From NCBI RefSeq assembly GCF_026230105.1, contig NC_079480.1:7916488-7980487 (forward strand): a stretch of DNA of 64,000 nucleotides. Direction: 5' to 3'. Made by a program: the position numbers and the translations under genes. The number at the start of each line of letters is the position of its first letter. The stretch's first letter is position 1. Of the stretch, positions 1 to 12,107 are shown piece after piece. This stretch comes from Diorhabda sublineata. Its lineage: Eukaryota; Arthropoda; Insecta; Coleoptera; Chrysomelidae. The notes beneath the pieces are model-generated. The model ran no database searches, had not been told where the DNA came from, and worked only from the letters and a program-made list of their open reading frames with translations.

Positions 1-1300
1 GATGAATTCTATATAAGCGATTTTTCACACAATTGCTACAAATTTTTTTAGCATGATCCAAACAAATCGATTTTTCGCATTCAGGACATAGATTCATCAT
101 TTGTAGGAAAACAGCCATGGGCTATCAGCGAGTCTTCCTACAAGAAGAATAATTTTCGCATTTCTTATCTAAGCTATCTACACCTCCCTTGGACATATTG
201 TAATCTGCAATCATTTCTGGCTTTCCGGTATCTGGGTCATCTTCTGGATAATGATGCATTGAAGAAATTAGTAATACAGCCTCATTTTTCTTAGGAACAT
301 GGGAAAGCAGAGTAATGTTTTCTTCGAATCCGTATAATTAACTACCGATTTCTTTCTTTTTGTCTGGCAAAAAGAGGCAGGAATCATCGGCTTGTTCTTT
401 TTCAATGTACCCAAAATTGTTAGTCCTCTGTTTTATAATTCTATCACAAGTTGTAAACTTCTGAACCAATTATCTGCTGTCACGTTTCTGTTGGTCTTTT
501 CTATGGGCTTTACTAACCTCACTACATACTGAGTGGGAACCTGCAATTTTTCTTCCTATTGCTGATAATCTATGACTATCCGAACCTTTTCCACAATAAA
601 TGTAGGCAGTATATACAAATAATTATTTCTGGCATCTGTGAGGTACATAATCTTTATGCCATATTTTTCAGGTTTTTTTGGCATGTACATTCCGAATCCG
701 CATCGGCCTCTAAAACTCACTAGGCTCTCATCCACGCAAACAAATGTCTCCAAGGAAATTTTTTTTGGGGAATTATCAATAAACTTAAACCTAAATAGAC
801 CAGAACGAGCTGCAGCTCTATCTTCCTCCATTCTCTCTGCTCTATCCGTGTCATTATCAAATCTCATTGTGACTAATAAAGTTTCGAACCTAATTACATC
901 TCTTTCAGTGCCATCAGTAGCAAACAAACCCTCTAAACTATCTCTTCCTGCCTTAAAAACTTCTGTGTATGTCAGCAACCCCAAAAAAGTTCTCATCTCT
1001 GCAACATCTACATATTTCAATGGTGAATGGTCTTGTTTCTTGTACTTTGTTCGAATTTGAGAAAGTTTACGATTTGTCCAATGCACAACTCCATGTAGCA
1101 TATCTGCGCTAAATAGTAGTTCCCATACTTGCAGGCTAGCATTTTCTCCCAATGCTTTTGCTGGACCCCGTAACCCGGGTAAATTCTTCACTAAGTTGTG
1201 ACTTCTTGTTCTAGAATTAGCTGGAGTCGGTTGTTTTCACCATTCCGTAGTGTTTACCTTCTCACGCCCGTAAAAAAATCTCGTCTTCTTAGATTTTTTT
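1..1300 (-). pseudogene. piggyBac-family transposase, broken, runs off left edge
   Basis: Remains of a piggyBac (DDE_Tnp_1_7) cut-and-paste transposase, which in intact form inserts at TTAA. The best open stretch is 556-1191 (211 codons); its N-terminal side can be followed up to about 1300 (FYGREKV, then NLPGLRGPAKA). All three family aspartates survive: VDESLVSFRGR near 713-747, TADNWF near 462-483 and KGGVDSLDK near 162-193. The C-terminal cysteine-rich domain is visible at 20-95 (CPECEKSICLDH, then CSNC). Breaks: a stop at about 554, further stops and frame changes in 200-450, a stop after the CRKTR motif near 135, and a deletion of roughly 80 residues between CRKTR and the cysteine-rich domain. 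Family assignment is firm and inactivity is nearly certain. The left boundary is not seen. Confidence 0.93.
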
Positions 1301-3769
1301 TCAAGTTCATTACTTCCTTCAATGATTATAAATAGCATCTCATTACTAATACTAAGTATGAATGAATGATTGTAAGGAATGGAAACTAGAAATAGAATTA
1401 GAAACTATCAATTTGTATATTGAATTAGTAAAACTAATTGAAATGGTTCACGGAAAAATGGTACAAACATTTATTTCATATTTCTGCTATTTGATGGTTC
1501 AAGTTTGAAGAACATTTTATATAGCCCTTCTTTTTCCGGCTCGATATTAAAAACTCATTTTCCAACAAAATACACAAAATTCACTTCAAATACAGTAATG
1601 CTAGAAATTAACTGTCATAACAGCTTGGTTAGTAGACCTTGCAAGTTTGGATTTCTCCTCCAATATTTGATTCCAATTTTTCTAACTCCAAATTGAAGTT
1701 TTAATCATCTTCATAAAATATTTTTAGATGTAGGTAGCACCAAATCTATACACTACATCCCTATTGATAGATAAATTATTTCGGTATATATATATACCAT
1801 TATTATCCACCAAATGAATGCAAGGAAAATAATGATCGTTACCGTCTATTGTGCAAGTAATGGATCAAACATAATAACAATATTTTCATACAAAAATATT
1901 ATCGACGTCTTTTAAATTACTATTCCATCATTTTATTGAATAGGACAATACAAGCAGTGAAGTAAATAAAAAGAAATAAGTTATTATATATTTTCATAAT
2001 GAGGAGTTCTTTATTTTATGATGTTCACGAGGAAAATTTAAGAAATATACTGCACCAGGGAATAGAATGTAGAAATTTGTAACATAAATTGGTAATATGA
2101 ATCCTTATTTATGAAGCAAAATTCACTCATCCTTAAATGAATGGAAGCCGTCAATACTGAATGTTAATAAAATTTGATCAATAAAACCATTGTTGAAAAT
2201 ATTGTAAGTTTCCGGCAAGTTGTTGATGTTATCTGATAAAATTGCAAATTTATCAGTTAGAGAGGTTAGTTCTAATATTAATTTGAAAAAGTCTATTGAA
2301 TCCAAGAAACTGAAAAAATGTACGTAAATATAATTCTCTGTCTTATATAGGGTGAGTTTTATATATGGCACGCCGCAATTATCTCGGAAACTGTTTGTAA
2401 GATATACTCGTCAATGAAAATACGTTTACAAATGTACAAGAAACTTGTGATACGGCCGGTATTATGGTGGTATCTTCAAACGTAATCACTTCGATATATC
2501 ATAAAGACAAGAATATAATCGAAACCTCCGACCTTTAAGAAAGAAAAGTTACTTTTTGATCTATGAATACATCATCGGCGTATTTTTGGCTTCTATAAGT
2601 GTAATATTTATTGATAATTTATTAAAACGCAAAACGATAATTGGTAAATATTAATCTAATCTGCTGACAAGTTTTAATGCCGAACTATAGAGGAAACGAC
2701 CGCAATTTGTTTGAACAAACGTTTGTTCTATTATGAAAATGCGTCTCATATTACCCTAAATGCGTTGCGATTTATTACCTTATCCGTCATATCCAACTAA
2801 CTCTCTTCCGGTAATTTTCTCATAAATAAGTCACTTCTCCTACAAACCGCTCTCGTATGTATGAGTTTGAAATACATGAATCCGATATTTGAGATCCTAT
2901 TGTCAATTCAGTATGAAACTTTGCAAAAATATTCAAATTTTATATGATAAGACTCATCTTGTTTCTATTATTTTCTATGTGCTGCGTTTACCCTTGTCAG
3001 ACGTGCCAATATTCAACAATTAAAGATAAACAACCTTCATTGCTCAATATGAATGAGAATTTTTAATAACTGTATAAATTTTGCAAAATACCATGAGAAA
3101 CTGATGGAATGTATCTTTCGTCAACAATATATAATCACAAAATCACTCTAAAATTCATCAAAAATTCTCTCATCTCTCTGTACGTGTTTGTATCTTCCAT
3201 ATCTCCTTCAAGGATTTTTTATCAACATAACTATAAAATTAGCTTATAATAATAATATATACGACGACTACTTCAAAAATGATAATTTTTGTCTCTGATG
3301 TAAAATTTCTTGTGCAGGTGCAGTAGTTCTTAAGTAGCAGCCATCGTATTATATTAGATCACATATGCCTGGAAAATTGGTTATAATATATAACACACAA
3401 TGAAGTTATTTGTTATAATCAATGGATTTATTGGATTTAAGAAAAAAGCATCTCTATTTCAAATTATTTTGTTCACTCACCAAATATAGACACTAGAATT
3501 TTCACTGTTGATTAACTGAATGAACACAATAAGACCTTGCTTTCGAAAAATATAATTTATTTGTGCAACCTGAAGAAATTGAATCTTTCAACTAACAGCT
3601 TCTCAACGTGACATAAGTGAGGTCATCCCCATCTGAAATGATCGTTAAAATTTTACCGTTCATTTATCAACGAAGTATACTTTACAGTAAGAAAAGCAAG
3701 TCATGAGAAAAAGTTTCAACCTCCGAAAACTATCCATTCTCCTCTATTTACTGATGTGGATTTTGGTTG
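1301..3769. other. No recognisable feature
   Basis: AT-rich sequence between the piggyBac and Penelope remnants. The small ORFs at 1505-1696 and 2123-2371 show no family motif and look like chance openings. There is a short TA run at 1783-1796. Confidence 0.5.
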
Positions 3770-4140
3770 GAATTTTTGGAACCGTTAGTGATATTCATAC
3801 TGAACACACTATTTATTAATACCACTACATTAACATTCATATTTACACTGTTTGACGTGCGTTTCGATAAAGTGCATCATCTTCATTTTTATGTTCTTGG
3901 GAATTTCAGAATAAATCATAGGCACAAATATACCACCACAAATTTTTGAACATTAATAATAAAACATATGTTTTTTTTTATTTCATAGTTCGCTAATGCA
4001 GTTTTATTTTTTCAATCGTATTATTGACCTTTAAGTCTATTTTCTAGACACTGAGATGTCTGTCCTATGTAGAGAGTATCACAATCATTATAAGGTACTT
4101 GATATGTTATATTACTTATTTCGGTTATGAGGTTTTAGTT
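3770..4140 (-). pseudogene. Penelope-like retroelement 3' end (GIY-YIG fragment plus tail)
   Basis: At 4025-4125, read on the minus strand, the peptide YQVPYNDCDTLYIGQTSQ followed by LENRLKG matches the start of the GIY-YIG endonuclease domain that follows the reverse transcriptase in Penelope-like elements. The frame stops at once after LKGQ. The 3' flank at 3770-3960 carries the family's tail: a TTATCGAAACG core followed by AACAGTGTAAATATGAATG and an ACGGTTCC block. Related tails occur near 13.9 kb and 24.0 kb. The reverse transcriptase is not recognisable upstream. Non-functional. Confidence 0.75.
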
Positions 4141-4379
4141 TTTCTTGCTAAATTGCCAGAATTACTTCAATTTATCAATTTATATTCGATAACATGTTGC
4201 CTAAGGATATGATAATTTTCCAGAAATATCATACGAGGGCATCTGGAATTGTGAGTTCATCATTCTGTAATGAATAACCCCATGATAAAACTATTTTGGA
4301 GGATTGTCTAGGAAATGTGAAGGAAAGTTGACATTTCTAATGAAGGATTTGATTTTGAAACAAAAACAACAGAAACTTT

Positions 4380-5230
4380 GACTAAATTGGTGAAATCTTT
4401 ATTGGAATCGATAGAACGATCAGTATGATTTGATGTTTGAAGATGATTTCATGCAAATGTTGTCTGCGGCTCCACTTTAGATAGCCCATGCGCAAGGTCC
4501 AATTTTTGCACACTCTCTCCAACATGTCGGCCAATATTTCACGAATAAATGCTTCAATATTTGCTTTCAGTGTGTTCATTGCTGCTGGTTTAACGGGCCC
4601 CAAATGTGAGATGTTCTGTTCACCGAAGGCGGCTCTCAATTTTACCATTGTCTCACGTGCTGTGTGCCATGTGACACACATCACGTTGAAATCACTTGTC
4701 AGGCATGTCCTATTGTTCCATTTTGGGCAAAAAAAAATCGTCAATCATCACTCGGTAGCGTTCGCCATTTACAGTAACGTTCTGGGCATCGACGCTTTTG
4801 AAGAAGTACGACCCGATGATGCCACCGGCCCAAAATCCACACCAAACTTTTTTGGAATGCATTGGTAGCTCCTGCCGTGGTTGCTTGTTGACGTATCCAT
4901 TCAATCAGAAATGAGCACTGTCGCTGAACATAATTTTTCAATAAAAAAGTTCACCCATTCACCCAATGTTAAAAGTTGTGAGAGATCGTTTGGATACAGC
5001 CGCAATATTTTCTTCAGTCTTCACTGTACGTTTGTGTGTTGGTAGTTTAATGTCCAATAGTGTGAACTGGGTTTGAAATTTATTCATAAGCTTCCGATTA
5101 GTTTCCTCAGTAGGCCGACCAAACTTCCCATGAATTGAAAGAAGTGCGCGATGCAGTCTCCCACCGAGCATGAATTTTGATAGTAAAACTGAACAAGTTT
5201 GACAATCACATAAGACACGATTCATGCGTG
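4380..5230 (-). pseudogene. Tc1/mariner-superfamily transposase, internally deleted
   Basis: A minus-strand DDE transposase relic in pieces. The N-terminal part (4959-5225) has HGKFGRPTEET and the TEENIAAVSKRS linker that follows the helix-turn-helix. Part of the catalytic core (4710-4941) has NGYVNKQ, KVWCGFWAGGIIG and QNVTVNGERYR. The C-terminal part (4382-4744) has HTARETMVKLRAAFGEQ, IEAFIREI and QHLHEIIFKH. About 100 residues between the linker and the first catalytic block are missing. A second deletion joins HLGPV directly to KPAAMN, removing the PPRSCDLTPLD block with the last catalytic aspartate. Frame changes occur at about 4720 and 4910, and the middle aspartate motif has decayed to FNVMCVTWHTA. 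Clearly dead. Confidence 0.9.
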
Positions 5231-6429
5231 ATCTGCCTTACTAAAAATATACCAACAAAATAATCACTCTTCATTTTTTCGATGGAAATCCATATTGAAT
5301 CAAAGTGAAATTCATTGTAATGGATAAAAGCGTACAAGATGAAATTATTAGAACACTGTTGTCATATATGAAAACCTAGCTAAAGAATTAATAAACATAG
5401 TGATAACTACCATAAATTATGAGCGTTTCAAATTTTATCCCACTGTGATTGAACTTACTGTATACATGACACTCTCACTGAAAAATTCTATGAAATAGAG
5501 AAACAAGCTGTCTCACTCACAGAGTGATTTGTCTAAATTGTGGTAGAAGCACCTGTTAGTAAGAGCTCATAATTTTCACTGCTACCAGTCGTTCGTTTGT
5601 CAGCTTCATAGTTCTTGATTAATTTCTATCTACTAGCATTGAGTCCTCAAGCATTTATTTATCATTCAAATTAGTCTTTTATTCAAATTATACGTTATCT
5701 ACAAGTAGAATATTTTTCCTTCCAATCCTGATATGTAACAATAATTATTGATCGAATAACAGCCAAAATAGAATAAATCTCATTGTAACTTCCTTTTATT
5801 GGAAAACGAATTTTTTATGCTAAGGTAAAATAAGTAAACCACTGTGAACGTTTTCGTACTTGATAAAATTCCCTTTTCCTAGGAACCAAATATATTTTCC
5901 GAACTCTATCAAGCGGCTATGTCCGAATAGTCCATTATTTGGGTCTAAACGTGAGAAAACCTCGACTGGCAAGGAGTCTGATAAATAAGTGAACAATTTA
6001 ATCCACAAGAAGCACTACAAGCATAATAAAATAGTCGGTACACGGTAACGAATAAAGTATGAATAATGGTTCGGTTTGGATGGATACGAAGATTTATTTG
6101 ACAACGGTTTAATTCTCAAATTGATTTAAGAACGTATAAATATCTCCTCAAAATACTTCCATATCGATTATTTGTATCGTATATTGGGAAATAATATGCC
6201 CTGATTCATAGAATGAAAATGGAATATTAAGTGAAATCATTCATTCCATAAATAAAGCACGTATCAAATAAGAAAAACACAGGTATGTCATACCTGACAC
6301 AGAGCGTGAGAATATTCTCATCCCTTTCTTCACTGCGTGTTTTTCACAAAAATAGGAAAATGAGGAAATTCTCAATTTGAAATTTGGGGCACTTTTCGAG
6401 GTTGGATCTTGAAAAAAATGACATATTCG
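5231..6429. other. No recognisable feature
   Basis: AT-rich sequence with no motif-bearing ORF. The 62-codon opening at 5820-6008 has no recognisable domain. Confidence 0.5.
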
Positions 6430-6730
6430 TGTTCAGGAGGGTCAAAATATGTAAAAGACCCTAAGAACGTCAAAATTGTTCACCCTACGTATGCACGGGG
6501 GATGGAATCTCAATAATCGACCACCTGCTCCTGATCTCTAAATTTTCTTTTGGCACCATTGCCCAACAAACCCATTTTTATGTTCAGGAGGGTCAAAATA
6601 TGTAGAAGACCCTAAGAACGTCAAAATTGTTCACCCCACGTATGCACGGGGGATGGAACCTCAATAATCGACCACCTGCTCCTGATCTCTAAATTTTCTT
6701 TTGGCACCATTGCCCAACAAACCCATTTTC
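6430..6730. repeat. 151-bp tandem duplication
   Basis: Two adjacent copies, 6430-6580 and 6581-6730, both starting TGTTCAGGAGGGTCAAAATA and both containing the stretch ending in GCCCAACAAACCCATTTT. They differ at only a few positions (for example GTAAAAGACC versus GTAGAAGACC, and CACCCTACG versus CACCCCACG). The unit overlaps the 3' end of the DUF4817-type transposase relic, so the duplication arose inside that element. The low divergence makes it young relative to the many stops of the element. Confidence 0.95.
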
Positions 6731-7690
6731 ATGCTTCTATCATCAATTGCCACTTTTTTGCAGTTTTCCACTGCACTATAAAGGCTCGAGCTCCCCGTAC
6801 CACCCGTGGTTGTGGTGCGTAAATGCATCTCTTGTCGTAACGTAAGCCGACCCCAAACATAAAAATCGACTGGCGTCAAATCTGGATACCTTGCCGGTCA
6901 CAGAATAGGTCCATTTCGTCCAATCCATCGGTGCGGATAATTTGCGTTTAACTAGTCCCGCTCTGAGCGATGAAAGTGCGCTATATATCTGTCATTTTGA
7001 AATATCATACGTCTTCGAGTATTTGAGGGTAAGTCTTCCAGCAACACAAGCAGATCTTCTTGCAAAAATTGCAGATACGTTTGAGCATTTAAAGTATTAG
7101 GCAGGTAGAAAGGTTGTTTTGTGGCGATTTTGTTTCTTCTGTTCTCAGTAGTTAAGGTAGTAGTGAAGTTGGTTATAACTTCTCTATCAAATTGGGACTC
7201 GCCTCTCCATAGGATCTTTTTTAAAATGTCACGATTCTCAATTTCTTAATTTAATAAAAAACGGCAAAACCTCATGTGTCGTACGGGATCCCCTTCTTCA
7301 AGGCCTTGTACGTGTGTATAGTGAAATGGGTGTCTTCCATCAGAATGAACCACTGACCATACTTTCCAAGTAGTCAAATTAAGCTGATTGGTCACTTTTG
7401 AAGTCCTGGTAGTTGAGTCAGCAGAAAACGCATCCAAAATTTATTCGTCCCCTTCTACTAGTAGCTCTGCTGCAGAGACACGAGGTTCTCTGTGCTGCCC
7501 TGCGCCCCATTTAGAAAGCCTTTTAAATGTATCGCGAAACACTTGGGCATTGGGTAATCTCCTTCGAGGATAGCGTTTACCGTAGAGTTCACGCGCACGA
7601 GCTGTATTTCCGTCAGCAAACCTGTAAATGTACACAATTTACGCATGATTTGTGAATTTAGCCATCGTAAAATCAATGCGATTAACTTTC
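6661..7690 (-). pseudogene. DUF4817-type DNA transposon transposase, degraded
   Basis: Read on the minus strand, 7441-7676 gives the N-terminal helix-turn-helix region called DUF4817 (RFADGNTARARELYGKRYPRR, split over two frames). Next come HSDGRHPFHYTHVQ, KILWRGESQFD near 7200-7240, MIFQNDRYIAHF near 6975-7000, RWIGRNGP, and YPDLTPVDFYVWG near 6850-6890. These are the DDE blocks of insect DUF4817-containing transposons. The first catalytic Asp (normally DESQFD) is Gly here; the other two aspartates remain. Several frame changes and stops separate the blocks. The C-terminal codons run into the tandem duplication at 6430-6730. Confidence 0.88.
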
Positions 7691-8309
7691 AAAAAAAAAA
7701 AAATAGTCCAAAAGTACAATGCCGTTTTACCAGCGGATCTCTTAACACGGAGCAGAAACATTAATCATCTGTCTTTTTGTAAAGATAAAATTACATAGAT
7801 GTCTTCAAAGTATTTTGGATAAAAATAGCATTGGTATTTTTTTTATTTTAAAGCTACGGAAACTAATTTGTTTCGAAAAAAAGTACCTCTCTCATATTTT
7901 TGAGGTCATAACTTGATAATTAGTATGTTTTTAATGTATTGTAGCTTTTACTTGATTGACTAGAGACTCCTTATGCGCATTTATGCGCCATAAACTCCTT
8001 AAAACTTGCTGTTTCAGTTTTATTTCATATAAACGGCAGTAAAACCCTCATAAAATGGAAAAACACAAAATTAACCATATCTCAAAATCCAACAAATATT
8101 GCACTGGAACATTTATGGTTGAAAACACTTTGAATGAGTTCCTTTATCATCTCCTCAAATGCCTACATCGTTCCTCCTAAGACCCTATATTTTGAGCCTT
8201 TTTAATAACCAAGCTAAGCTGATCAAGAGGTGTTCTAAGTTTTATATTAGCAAATTTTACGCTTCACATTACTTTTGTTAAGAAATATGAAATAATATTG
8301 CAGAGAAAG
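7691..8309. other. No recognisable feature
   Basis: AT-rich sequence directly 5' of the DUF4817-type relic. No terminal repeat of that element could be identified here. Confidence 0.5.
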
Positions 8310-8480
8310 GACACTAACTGCTACAGGTGTGTCCCAATCTACTTATCAAAAAATAAGTAAGGAAGCTCCAAAAATTGAAAGGAGTAGGCCAAGTACGTTA
8401 CTTAAATCGCCAAAGAAGACTCGTGAGGCTAACAAAAGAAAAAAGTTGATCTTATTTTTCCTGATAAAATTAAGACAATT
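8310..8480 (+). pseudogene. Possible Tc1-like transposase N-terminal (HTH) scrap
   Basis: On the plus strand the frame starting near 8318 reads ATGVSQSTYQKISKEAP, then SRPSTLLKSPKKTREANKRKK. This pattern (a sequence-specific helix 'TGVS-ST---I--E', then a 'TP-KK-R' linker) is the usual form of the DNA-binding N-terminus in some Tc1-like insect transposases. It stops soon after, and no catalytic domain follows. The minus-strand ORF over the same bases is a shadow. Moderate to low certainty. Confidence 0.4.
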
Positions 8481-8749
8481 CCAGAAATAAAGACTCAAAT
8501 GTAAGAAATTTTCATTGATAATGTAATAAATAATGGAATGTAAACTCAAATATGTGATTTTAGATGTTTTGCAAAAAATTAACAACCGCAAAATATTATA
8601 ACAATAAGAGCATCCAGGTTGAATCCATTTCTTAAAAAAATGGATTCAGGTAATAAGCAGACTTAATTATTTACGTACCATGTTGACAGTGTTATATACC
8701 CTTTAGTTATTTTATAATATATGTACTTTACTTCATAGGTAGCAGTCAA

Positions 8750-8990
8750 TGCCATATAGAAGAAAAGTTTTTTGTGAATCCTACGATCTTCGCCTGAAAA
8801 GAATCTTCTTCTTAAGATCTCATGATATGTTAGTTTTGCAGGTTCTTCTGTATCAGTTCCTAGGAGGTGGACTGCCAGCTGTCCATCCATCTCTTGAGTG
8901 GTCTTCCGGGTTTTCTTTTCCCAACGTCTCTTAATTTGTTGACTAATTCATTCGGTCGCGGCTGCCTTCCATTTGTTGGATCCTTTCTTA
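8750..8990 (-). pseudogene. LINE (non-LTR retrotransposon) ORF2 3' terminus
   Basis: The minus strand reads RIQQMEGSRDR, then a shifted frame with GKENPEDHSRDGW / GRPLKRWMDSWQST, the proline-arginine-rich C-terminus common in insect LINE ORF2 proteins. A stop and a short 3' UTR ending in AAGAAGAAG near 8805 follow. The 5'-truncated form with a simple A/G-rich tail is typical of LINE insertions. Only the last 60 or so codons remain. Confidence 0.65.
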
Positions 8991-9379
8991 ATCATTCATA
9001 AGTATTAACGTCAAATAACATTTAATTCATGCCTTCAAAATAGTCCTTATTATCTATGATTTACGTTCCATATCCCATATCTGAACCAGATACAATGATA
9101 TCATTTTTTGCACGAAGAAATAGTTTTGTTTTATAGAAGTCTCTCCTGTCACATGGTAATAGAAATTTGTTGATATAATAAAAGTTCTAGATCTAAGGTC
9201 ACACAAGAGTTAAAATTCTTCGTGAATGACGACTTTATAATTTGTTGTTTATTCACTTAAGTTATGAAATTTCATAATAATCCTAATTTTTCCCATTGTT
9301 AAAACATACATTATATCTACAAGTGGTCCTATGTTCGAAACTATGCACTATTTCCAGTGGCAAAATAGACTTTATCCAG
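8991..9379. other. No recognisable feature
   Basis: AT-rich spacer before the Penelope-like fragment. Any upstream part of that element is too decayed to recognise. Confidence 0.45.
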
Positions 9380-9414
9380 TTTTCAAAGATTAATTTAGAA
9401 ATTGGAGGAACTTT

Positions 9415-9798
9415 TTGAAAATTAGAAAAATAATTGGTAACTTATCCACACATATCAAAGAAAAAACACCTAAACTCCAGTATTCTAATGTGATTCATCA
9501 AATAAATTATTTAAACTGCAATAAGAGTTACATTGGTATGACTAAACAATACTTAAAATCCAGAAAATACCATCAAGAATATTATTGTCGAGAACATAAT
9601 AAGAATAAAAAGGATAAAACAACTGTAGCTCAACATCATTTCACTGATGATAGCAACTTCAATTTTGATGATGCGAAAATTCTGGATAAAGAACATAAAT
9701 ATGCAAAAATAACCATCAGCGAAATGATATACACAAAACTGAATGATACAATTAATAACCTATCTATTCAATGTTTAAGTATTGGTTTCTTTAAATAG
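9415..9798 (+). pseudogene. Penelope-like element, GIY-YIG endonuclease domain
   Basis: 127 open codons matching the C-terminal GIY-YIG endonuclease of Penelope-like retroelements. Visible blocks in order: the YSNVIHQINYLNCNKSYIG start (GIY and YIG strands; Y-I-G present), then SRKYHQEYYCREH, then AQHHFTDDSNFNFDDAKIL, ISEMIYTKLND and a short C-terminus. The Arg helix (usually L-x-R-I-Y-Q-H) reads LKSRKYHQEYY. This is the least damaged Penelope fragment in the window, but the reverse transcriptase upstream is missing, so it is a 5'-truncated copy. The ATG at 9415 is simply the first in frame; the original protein began far upstream. Confidence 0.88.
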
Positions 9799-10110
9799 CT
9801 TTTCCATTGTTCTTCTGATTTATACAAAAAAGATTTTATTTTTTTATGTTAAATAGTTTGCCTTAGATGCAGTATGTCCTTATGATGGATATATACATTT
9901 ATAGATATTTACATATTTACTCCATCTGGTTATTGCTATACTTCCAATTTCACCATTTTTTGTTTACTTATTTATCTTCATCATCGGTTGAGTTATAATG
10001 TTCCCATATATTTTTACCCTTGATGAAGATCAAATAAAATATCGAAAAGTTGGCATTTTATTTTGAATCCTCAACCCGCATCACCATTCGACATTACTAC
10101 TATTACAAGA
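9799..10110 (+). repeat. Penelope-like element 3' untranslated tail
   Basis: Downstream of the GIY-YIG ORF. Near 10020-10060 lies TTGATGAAGATCAAATAAAA followed by TATCGAAAAGTTGGC, the conserved 3' block seen next to insect Penelope-like ORFs. The end of the element is probably just after CCTCAACCCGCATCACC (about 10085). Confidence 0.6.
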
Positions 10111-11333
10111 AAGAATAATAATTTCAACAATGACATATTAAATAATTATTGGAAATGATTTTTTAAAAAATATATTATCAAGTTGAAGTGGTTCTAATGG
10201 TGTGCTCTATATATTCATAAGATGTCCTTAATTATTTGAAAAAACATTTTTATTCAAATTCCATTACATGTTTAATGTAATAATCTATTCAGAAATTGTT
10301 TAGGGCTTATTATCAATGTACTTACCGAGGCGTGAATTAAATGATTCATAACTAATTTATATTCATGGAAATTATAGAGCAAGAGAATTTCATACCTACA
10401 CGGAAAGAGCTTAAGCAATTTTATGCATCAATATACTGCAATAAACAACAGTGTTCCGCAACCAAATAAGTATACTTTAATTAACTTCATAATAATCAAA
10501 AGTCGCATCTATTCGAAAATTTTGAAATTTTGAATTTATTTAAATACATACAGTTTATTTTTCAAAATAAAATGTATACTTTGTAAATAGTTGATTCCAT
10601 TATTGAAACTGGAAATTTTTTGACAAAATGGCCGGTGAGTATGTAGTGGATACAAACTTTCATACAATAGCAATTGATTTTGATTGATAAATTTTTTTTT
10701 ATCAACTTTGATTGACAAATTTTCATTTTCATATACAGATTAACCTTAAAACACTCATTTTTTGGGTACTAGAAAGTATCTAGTTTCCAACATGTCAAAG
10801 TCAAAAACCAGAATGGAGTGAGGAAATACACTGGACCTGTTATCCAAAAGAATGAAATAGTCTTCGATATTTTAATTCAATACAGATATTTCATATTTTC
10901 ATTCATAATTACTTGCGAAGTATCTGTGAGAAAATTTCTTTTCAAGTCTTTTAAATACGTAGCCGCAGCACGGGAAACTTTTCAAATTTTAAAAATGTCT
11001 AGGATGATCGAGACACTCGGTCCCCACTTCTGCTTTAGTACGGGTTTTGCTTATCAAATTTGCTAGAACGAACTTGCCTTAGCAAAGATGATTGCTTAAC
11101 TATATCGCAAATTTAGTCTTCTAAAAAAGTCGCTTGTGTAAGCTGGTTTATCTACTAAATAACAAATGACTTTGTGTAACTGTTTGGACTTGATTAATCA
11201 AAAAATAGGATTAATCCTACTATTTAGTTTCTATTACCAATATATTTTTTATTTGGGAGACTTGGAGGAATACCTTCAAAGTTACCTATCGGAAGTTTCC
11301 TACATAATTAATAATAAACATTCAAAAACTCAC
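10111..11333. other. Probable intron sequence of the LRR gene
   Basis: AT-rich and without motif-bearing ORFs. It lies immediately 3' (on the minus strand) of the LRR exon's splice donor, so it should be intron. I searched it for a further LRR exon and saw none; the next exon must lie further left, probably outside the window. Confidence 0.55.
11328..11333 (-). other. 5' splice donor of the LRR exon
   Basis: Minus strand ATCGAG|GTGAGT: a perfect consensus donor directly after the codon for Glu258. The distance from the ATG is 774 bases, so the intron is phase 0. Confidence 0.8.
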
Positions 11334-12107
11334 CTCGATATCCCATAGCTCGGAAAAGACACTTGAAACTAAATTCACTATTTTATTAACACTCAAATCC
11401 ATCACTTTCAACTTTGATAATCCAAAGAATGTCAAATTATTTATATCGCATATGTAATTTTCCGACAAGTCCAATTCCAAAACGTTTCCCAACGAAGAGA
11501 AAGCCTTGTCTTCAATTTTCGAAATGTTATTGCTGTTCAACCGCACATATTTCAATTCCGGAACATTGAAAAAAACGTAGTTTGGTATCGAACGAATTCG
11601 GTTACCACTCAAATCGAGTTCCTTCAATGAAAGTAGATTGGCTATAGAGAAATTTTCCAGTATTTCAATTTGGTTTTTGCATAATGTCAGTTTTTGTATA
11701 GATGTCGAGTTAGCAAGAACGTGCTTTTCCAATTTATCAAGAAGAGCGAACGATATCGTGAAGTTTCTCATAAAAAGCATTTTCTGAAGAAACTGCGGCG
11801 GAATACTTTTCAACTGACCTTGGTGACTTGCAATTATACTGAAATCTGACAAATACGGCTGAGTCTCAACGATCAGCCTCCAAATTAAACTATCTTTATT
11901 CACCGGTTCGAATATCCAGCACTCTGCTGACAAAACTTGATACTTGTCCTTAGTACAGAAACATCGTATACTGTTAGTATCGGTGGGTTCTAAGCTGCAC
12001 AAACTGTTAGGTTTGACTGCTTTCGGTTTTGATTTACTCCTTGAGCGAATTTGAGCGAAGGTTGCATCGTTCATCCATAGAATAGCGAAAAATATTACCA
12101 GTCTCAT
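11334..12107 (-). CDS. Secreted leucine-rich-repeat protein, first coding exon
   Basis: 258 open codons starting at the ATG complementary to 12105-12107, chosen because it begins a good signal peptide (MRLVIFFAILWMNDATFA, cut likely after residue 18) and lies 13 bases inside the splice acceptor. Then come a basic stretch (residues 20-33), a cysteine cap with Cys37, Cys49, Cys51 and Cys63, and about five 24-residue LRRs over roughly residues 140-258 (for example LKELDLSGNRIRSIP, LELDLSENYICDINN, LKVMDLSVNKIVNLV). The exon ends after ...WDIE at a consensus donor, in phase 0. Extracellular LRR proteins of this kind act in cell adhesion or recognition. The layout resembles insect connectin-like or acid-labile-subunit-like LRR proteins, but I cannot name the orthologue. 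Later exons are not in view. The open frame and splice sites argue for a live gene. Confidence 0.85.

Noticed and set aside
638..1060. 140-codon plus-strand ORF
   Set aside because: Antisense shadow of the piggyBac transposase.
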